A stretch of DNA of 64,000 nt, taken from Butyrivibrio sp. WCD3002. GTDB taxonomy: Bacteria; Bacillota; Clostridia; Lachnospirales; Lachnospiraceae. Of this stretch, positions 60,163-64,000 are shown piece after piece. The notes under the pieces were generated by a model. It did no database searches. It saw only the letters and a program-made list of their open reading frames with translations, and was not told the origin of the DNA. The DNA is taken from positions 248,001 to 312,000 of the forward strand of contig NZ_AUJO01000001.1 of NCBI RefSeq assembly GCF_000424265.1. The letters run 5' to 3'. Position numbers and translations under genes: made by a program. Every line of letters starts with the position of its first letter. Position 1 is the first letter of the stretch.

Positions 60163-60558
60163 ATGATTAATAGTAACGCTTTTGATTACATCAATGTGCT
60201 TGATAAGACCGCAGATGCGTCATGGACCAGAAATGAGGTTTTATCAAACAATATCGCCAATGTTAATACGCCAAACTACAAGCGCGAGGATGTTGCGTTT
60301 GAGAGAGAGCTTGAGCGTGCTCTTGGCAATTCCAGATACAAATCAATGGATGCTAAAGTGGCAGACCTTAAGGTAAACAGACTTAAGGCCAGACCTTATA
60401 CCGATTATTCTAACTTTTCATACCGAATGGATGGAAATAATGTTGATATCGATACAGAGAACGTAACGCTGGCAGCCAATCAGATCAAATATCAGGGCGT
60501 AATGCTTGGAATCAATTCTGAGTTCACTAACCTGAAGAATGCAATGAAGAGCTCATAA
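60163..60558 (+). CDS. flgB: Flagellar basal-body rod protein FlgB
   Basis: A 131-residue proximal rod subunit. Residues about 18-42 carry the rod-family motif (RNEVLSNNIANVNTPNYKRED). The C terminus ends with the helical stretch LAANQIKYQGVMLGINSEF, which self-associates in the rod. ATG 60163 follows AGGGGGA. It is the first gene of the flgB-flgC-fliE-fliF-fliG order. It has no Sec signal peptide, as expected for type III flagellar export. Confidence 0.96.
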   Translation: MINSNAFDYINVLDKTADASWTRNEVLSNNIANVNTPNYKREDVAFERELERALGNSRYKSMDAKVADLKVNRLKARPYTDYSNFSYRMDGNNVDIDTENVTLAANQIKYQGVMLGINSEFTNLKNAMKSS

Positions 60559-60593
60559 GCTGCTAAAGCAGAGCTTCATCTTAGGAGGGGCCT

Positions 60594-61055
60594 ATGATTA
60601 GTACTGGAAATATTTTTGATTCTTTTAATATCAATTCATCCGGAATGACAGCTGAGCGCTTCCGAATGGATATTATTGCAGAGAATATCGCCAATGCAAA
60701 TACCACAAGAGATGCAACCGGTGATGTTTATACCAGGAAGGTTGTTACCTTTACAGAGAAGGGTGTGCAGACGCCTTTTTCAAGGATCCTTAATGACAGA
60801 CTGGATAAGTACAGTGGTAGAGGTGTTAAGGTTTCTTCAGTAAAGGATGATACCTGGACAGATTATAAGATGGTTTATGATCCGTCACATCCTGATGCCG
60901 ATGAGTATGGTTATGTTACCTATCCTAATGTTGATATTGTAACGGAGATGACTAACCTCATTGATGCGCAGAGAGGCTACGAAGCCAACGCCACAGCCTT
61001 TAGCGCAAGCAAATTCCTGATGACGCAGGGATTGTCTATCGCTCAGGGATCATAA
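60594..61055 (+). CDS. flgC: Flagellar basal-body rod protein FlgC
   Basis: A 153-residue rod subunit with INSSGMTAERFRMDIIAENIANANTTRD, in two parts, near the N terminus, a middle segment with VKVSSVKDDT, and the C-terminal FlgC motif EMTNLIDAQRGYEANATAF. It follows flgB after 35 bases with AGGAGGGGCC before ATG 60594. Confidence 0.96.
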   Translation: MISTGNIFDSFNINSSGMTAERFRMDIIAENIANANTTRDATGDVYTRKVVTFTEKGVQTPFSRILNDRLDKYSGRGVKVSSVKDDTWTDYKMVYDPSHPDADEYGYVTYPNVDIVTEMTNLIDAQRGYEANATAFSASKFLMTQGLSIAQGS

Positions 61056-61072
61056 TCACGGGGGATTAGTTT

Positions 61073-61414
61073 ATGGCAGATATTGATATCAGTCAGATTA
61101 GAAATGTACATTCGAGAGCTATTCGTGATGCCGAGAAGGCATATAGTACCATTACCAATCCTGTAGGGGACAGATTTGGAAATGATGGCTCTTTTACTAA
61201 TATTTTCACAAGAGCTGTTGAGAATATTAATACCACCAATGCCTATTTATCAGATGCAGAGAATGAAGAGATAAAGTGGGCACTGGGCGAGACTGATAAT
61301 ACACATGATCTCGGTATTGCATTGCAAAAAGCTGAGACAGCACTTCAGTACACCATCGCTGTACGCGACAGACTTTTAACAGCGTATAGAGATATTATGA
61401 ACATGCAGATATAA
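61073..61414 (+). CDS. fliE: Flagellar hook-basal body protein FliE
   Basis: A 113-residue protein that joins the MS ring to the rod. The C terminus shows the family pattern LGIALQKAETALQYTIAVRD, then RLLTAYRDIMNMQI. It starts 17 bases after flgC. The 184 bases before fliF hold RNA-like inverted repeats. Confidence 0.93.
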   Translation: MADIDISQIRNVHSRAIRDAEKAYSTITNPVGDRFGNDGSFTNIFTRAVENINTTNAYLSDAENEEIKWALGETDNTHDLGIALQKAETALQYTIAVRDRLLTAYRDIMNMQI

Positions 61415-61429
61415 TGATTTCAAAAGTCC

Positions 61430-61590
61430 TAGGTTTCCGTGCTTGCACTGGGAAACTTAGGACCTTGGAAATCTAACAGACATGAGGAAGTAGCCGGACA
61501 CGGCGGATTCCGAATGGCTGCAAACTTGCGAGAGCAGCTTGCTGCGTAGCAATCCGTATTATATCCAAAGATTTAAACATTTAAGGGAGG
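61430..61590 (+). other. Inverted repeats between fliE and fliF
   Basis: A strong hairpin (61430-61464) pairs GTCCTA with TAGGAC and GTTTCC with GGGAAAC; it has no T-tract. Further on, CGGATT (about 61503) can pair with AATCCG (about 61550), enclosing a GAGCAGC-TTG-CTGC hairpin. These may be a processing site or regulatory leader within the operon. They overlap the spurious upstream extension of fliF. Confidence 0.45.
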
Positions 61591-61598
61591 AGAAAAGT

Positions 61599-63242
61599 AT
61601 GCGAGAACGTCTTTTGGAGCTCAGGGATCGTATCCTTGAGTGGTTCGGACGCTTTACAATCAGACAGAAGACGCTTATGGCGGCTGCAGTCGCTGCCGTG
61701 CTCCTTACGGTTATTATTCTTGCTACGGTTCTGAACCAACCGAAGTATGTACCGCTGGTTACTGCGGAGACCACAAAACAGTCAGCGGAGATTGTAGAGC
61801 TTCTTGATGAAAACAATATAGATTACAGGTTGTCTGAGGATGTACTCAGATTTGAAGTTCTTGATAAGCAGGAAACAACGGCAACACTGCTTCTTGCTCA
61901 GAATGATATTCAGGCAACCTCTTACAGTATTGAGAACGTAACTGATTCCAGCTTTTCGACCACGGAATCAGATAAACAGAAAAGATATGTAAAATACCTT
62001 GAGGATAAGCTTGAGAACGAATTCATCGAAGAGTTCGACGCTATCGAAAAAGCCAAGGTAAAGCTGTCGATTCCTGTCAATGATGGAACACTTCTTTCAC
62101 AGCACGAGGAAGCTTCAGCCAGTATCATACTTAGATTGAAAGATCCCGATGCCTTTAACGAGGATAATGCAGCATACCTCGCAAAGGCTGTTTCTGTTGC
62201 ATTGGGTAATAAGACAACAGACAACATCGTTATTATGGACAGCAACAGTAACATGTTGTTCTCCGGAACAGAGGAAGCATCTGCTTCAGGACTTGCAAGT
62301 ACTCAGCTTACAGCCAAGACCAAGGCTGAACAGGCTATTCGTGCTGAGATTAAGAGAGTACTGGCAGGAACCAATCTTTATAACAGCGTTGAAGTTGCAA
62401 GTAACCTTGTAATAGATTTTTCCAACACAGAGAAAACTACTCACAGATATTATCCCGCTGATGATCAGACACAGGGTGTTCTGAGCCATGAGGATGTTTA
62501 CAATGCTGAGAATCTTAACGGAACAGGCGGCATCCCCGGAACAGATACCAATAATGATGATGAGACCACATATATGCTTCAGGATAATGAGCAGTCATCA
62601 TCAACTGTCAATGAGGAATCAAGAGATTATCTTCCTAACGAGGAGATAACCAATGAGAAGACACCGGCCGGTAAGATCAATTATGAGGAATCATCCATAT
62701 CTGTTACGGCTATCAGATATGTGATCTATAATCAGGATGATTATAAGCCTGAAGAGCATGGCGATCTGACCTGGGAAGAATTTAAGAATCAGACAGGAGT
62801 TACTCCCTCTGAGGTTTCTGATGATATTATCAATATAGTTGCTAAAGCCAGCGGTATCGATTCAACAAGAATTTCAATGACTGCTTACGATCAGCCGGAA
62901 TTCTTTGATTCTGAGCCTGCGGCATTATCCTTTACGGATATACTTCAGATCATACTTATTCTTCTTATTCTCGGACTTCTTGGATTTGTTATCTACAGAA
63001 GTATCAGAATCAGAAAAGAAGAGGTTGAGATTGAAGAGGCTGAGGAAGAAGAGCTTCCTGAGGAGCTTTCCGTTGAGGAGCTTTTGGAATCACAGCCCGA
63101 GGAATTTGTTGATGAGCTTGCAGATATTTCCCTTGATGAGGGAAGTGAGACTCTTCGTCTGATTGAGAAATTCATCGAAGAAAATCCGGAGGCTGCAGCT
63201 ATCCTACTTAGGAACTGGCTTAAAGAAGATTATGAATTATAA
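61599..63242 (+). CDS. fliF: Flagellar MS-ring protein FliF
   Basis: A 547-residue membrane protein that forms the flagellar MS ring. Helix one is at about 24-46 (TLMAAAVAAVLLTVIILATVL) and helix two at about 450-470 (ILQIILILLILGLLGFVIYR). The periplasmic part has YVPLVTAETTKQSAEIVELL and VKLSIPVNDGTL. The acidic C terminus and the last helix (EAAAILLRNWLKEDYEL) form the FliG-binding site. ATG 61599 follows GGGAGGAG; a start at 61539 would add 20 residues that lie in the inverted-repeat region. Confidence 0.96.
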   Translation: MRERLLELRDRILEWFGRFTIRQKTLMAAAVAAVLLTVIILATVLNQPKYVPLVTAETTKQSAEIVELLDENNIDYRLSEDVLRFEVLDKQETTATLLLAQNDIQATSYSIENVTDSSFSTTESDKQKRYVKYLEDKLENEFIEEFDAIEKAKVKLSIPVNDGTLLSQHEEASASIILRLKDPDAFNEDNAAYLAKAVSVALGNKTTDNIVIMDSNSNMLFSGTEEASASGLASTQLTAKTKAEQAIRAEIKRVLAGTNLYNSVEVASNLVIDFSNTEKTTHRYYPADDQTQGVLSHEDVYNAENLNGTGGIPGTDTNNDDETTYMLQDNEQSSSTVNEESRDYLPNEEITNEKTPAGKINYEESSISVTAIRYVIYNQDDYKPEEHGDLTWEEFKNQTGVTPSEVSDDIINIVAKASGIDSTRISMTAYDQPEFFDSEPAALSFTDILQIILILLILGLLGFVIYRSIRIRKEEVEIEEAEEEELPEELSVEELLESQPEEFVDELADISLDEGSETLRLIEKFIEENPEAAAILLRNWLKEDYEL

Positions 63243-63274
63243 AGAACCTAAAAATACTTGAGGGGAGAGAGACC

Positions 63275-64000
63275 ATGGCAATAGATGGGGAAGAATTTGA
63301 TGACGATCTTGATGAAGGTATAGGTGGTGGTAGTCAGGGCGCCGCTGCGCCGGCACTAAATTATGACCCTGCGCTTACGGCTAATTTATCCGGTACACAG
63401 AAGGCTGCAATCCTTTTGATTGCCCTTGGACCGGAAAAATCCTCTGCAATATTCAAACATCTGAAAGAGGACGAGATTGAGGAACTTACGCTTGAGATTG
63501 CTAATACCAGAAGCGTAACACCTCAGGTCAAGGATGCGATAATTGAAGAGTTTTACGGTATATGCCTCGCTCAGCAGTATATAGCTGAGGGTGGTATTAA
63601 CTATGCAAAGGAACTTCTTGAGAAGGCTCTTGGTGAAGACAAAGCAATGGATGTTATCAGTAAGCTGACAGCATCATTGCAGGTTAAGCCCTTCGAGTTT
63701 ATTCGTAAGGCTGATCCTTCACAGCTTCTTACATTCATACAGGATGAGCATCCACAGACAATCGCTCTTGTTATGTCCTATATGTCACCTGCGCAGAGTG
63801 CGCTTATTTTAGGTGCGCTGCCTCCTGAAAGACAGGCGGATGTTGCAAAGCGTATTGCTACAATGGACAGAACAAGTCCTGACACAATCAAGGACGTTGA
63901 GAGAGTCCTTGAGACCAAGCTTTCAGCACTTGTTAATCAGGATTACACTGTTGTCGGCGGTGTCGATGCTGTTGTTGAAATCCTCAACACAGTTGACCGT
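63275..64000 (+). CDS. fliG: Flagellar motor switch protein FliG, 3' partial
   Basis: The first 242 codons of FliG; the gene runs off the window. After an acidic and Gly/Ala-rich N-terminal stretch (residues 1-38) the conserved region begins (LSGTQKAAILLIALGPEKSS). It continues with the FliF-binding N domain and the middle domain with EHPQTIALVMSYMSP and the LGALPPERQADVAKRIATMDR segment. The C-terminal torque helix is not included. ATG 63275 has AGGGGAG seven bases upstream. Confidence 0.95.
   Translation, partial: MAIDGEEFDDDLDEGIGGGSQGAAAPALNYDPALTANLSGTQKAAILLIALGPEKSSAIFKHLKEDEIEELTLEIANTRSVTPQVKDAIIEEFYGICLAQQYIAEGGINYAKELLEKALGEDKAMDVISKLTASLQVKPFEFIRKADPSQLLTFIQDEHPQTIALVMSYMSPAQSALILGALPPERQADVAKRIATMDRTSPDTIKDVERVLETKLSALVNQDYTVVGGVDAVVEILNTVDR

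Noticed and set aside
61539-61598. Longer fliF start
   Set aside because: Its 20 extra residues come from the inverted-repeat region, and the GGGAGGAG site precedes ATG 61599.

Overview
The window looks like a chromosomal segment of a motile, anaerobic, Gram-positive member of the Lachnospiraceae, most like Butyrivibrio or a close relative. This is inferred from gene content and from recognisable protein families; no search was run. Supporting signs are moderate-to-low GC, AGGAGG-type ribosome binding sites, HemZ, CodY, a group B-like [FeFe] hydrogenase, the order topA-codY-flgB-flgC-fliE-fliF-fliG, and many LplA/LplB/YtcP/YesM/YesN-type genes. I saw no insertion sequence, CRISPR array, rRNA or tRNA.

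Layout. (1) 1-8044: most of a giant secreted adhesin-like protein whose start lies outside the window; it has a threefold repeat of about 600 residues, an alanine-rich stretch and a BspA-like C terminus. (2) 8188-8943: an Rpn-type nuclease tail remnant and a small XRE regulator. (3) 9079-14733: apt, relA, an MBL-fold hydrolase and hemZ, with a six-unit degenerate repeat array before hemZ. (4) 14841-23701: a MATE exporter, a GntR/YtrA-type regulator with its ABC exporter, a membrane-anchored Mbeg1-like hydrolase and a large solute-binding lipoprotein. (5) 23709-34971: a carbohydrate locus with an AraC regulator, a sulfatase, a clan GH-A glycosidase, a YesM/YesN two-component system, an LplA/LplB/YtcP importer, a TauE/SafE exporter and an anaerobic sulfatase-maturating radical SAM enzyme.

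(6) 34968-36545: a yybP-ykoY-like (Mn2+) riboswitch with its own promoter and terminator in front of an ArsB/SLC13-like ion transporter. (7) 36645-41991: a DUF2156 protein, a 1026-residue EamA-Cache-HAMP-PP2C fusion and a REC-GGDEF protein, probably one signalling unit. (8) 42107-48972: MBL hydrolase, an uncharacterised clostridial protein with a structured leader, AEC transporter, transglutaminase-like protein, alpha/beta hydrolase, CinA-type amidase, WYL regulator and a Cys-containing XRE protein. (9) 49169-55334: an ABC importer, [FeFe] hydrogenase, pta and hslO. (10) 55438-59934: bioY, an unassigned structured RNA candidate with promoter and terminator, topA and codY. (11) 60163-64000: the start of a flagellar basal-body operon, cut off inside fliG.

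How the genes work together. The strongest functional unit is the sulfatase locus: an imported sulfated oligosaccharide could be desulfated and cleaved in the cytoplasm, since neither enzyme has a signal peptide. The sulfatase would be activated by the co-encoded maturase, and the released sulfur oxyanion could leave through the TauE-type exporter. The relA and codY genes both link nutrient state to gene expression, and codY sits directly upstream of the flagellar operon. The best candidates for undescribed biology are the sulfated-glycan locus, the transporter-phosphatase fusion, the riboswitch-controlled ion transporter and the unassigned RNA upstream of topA.
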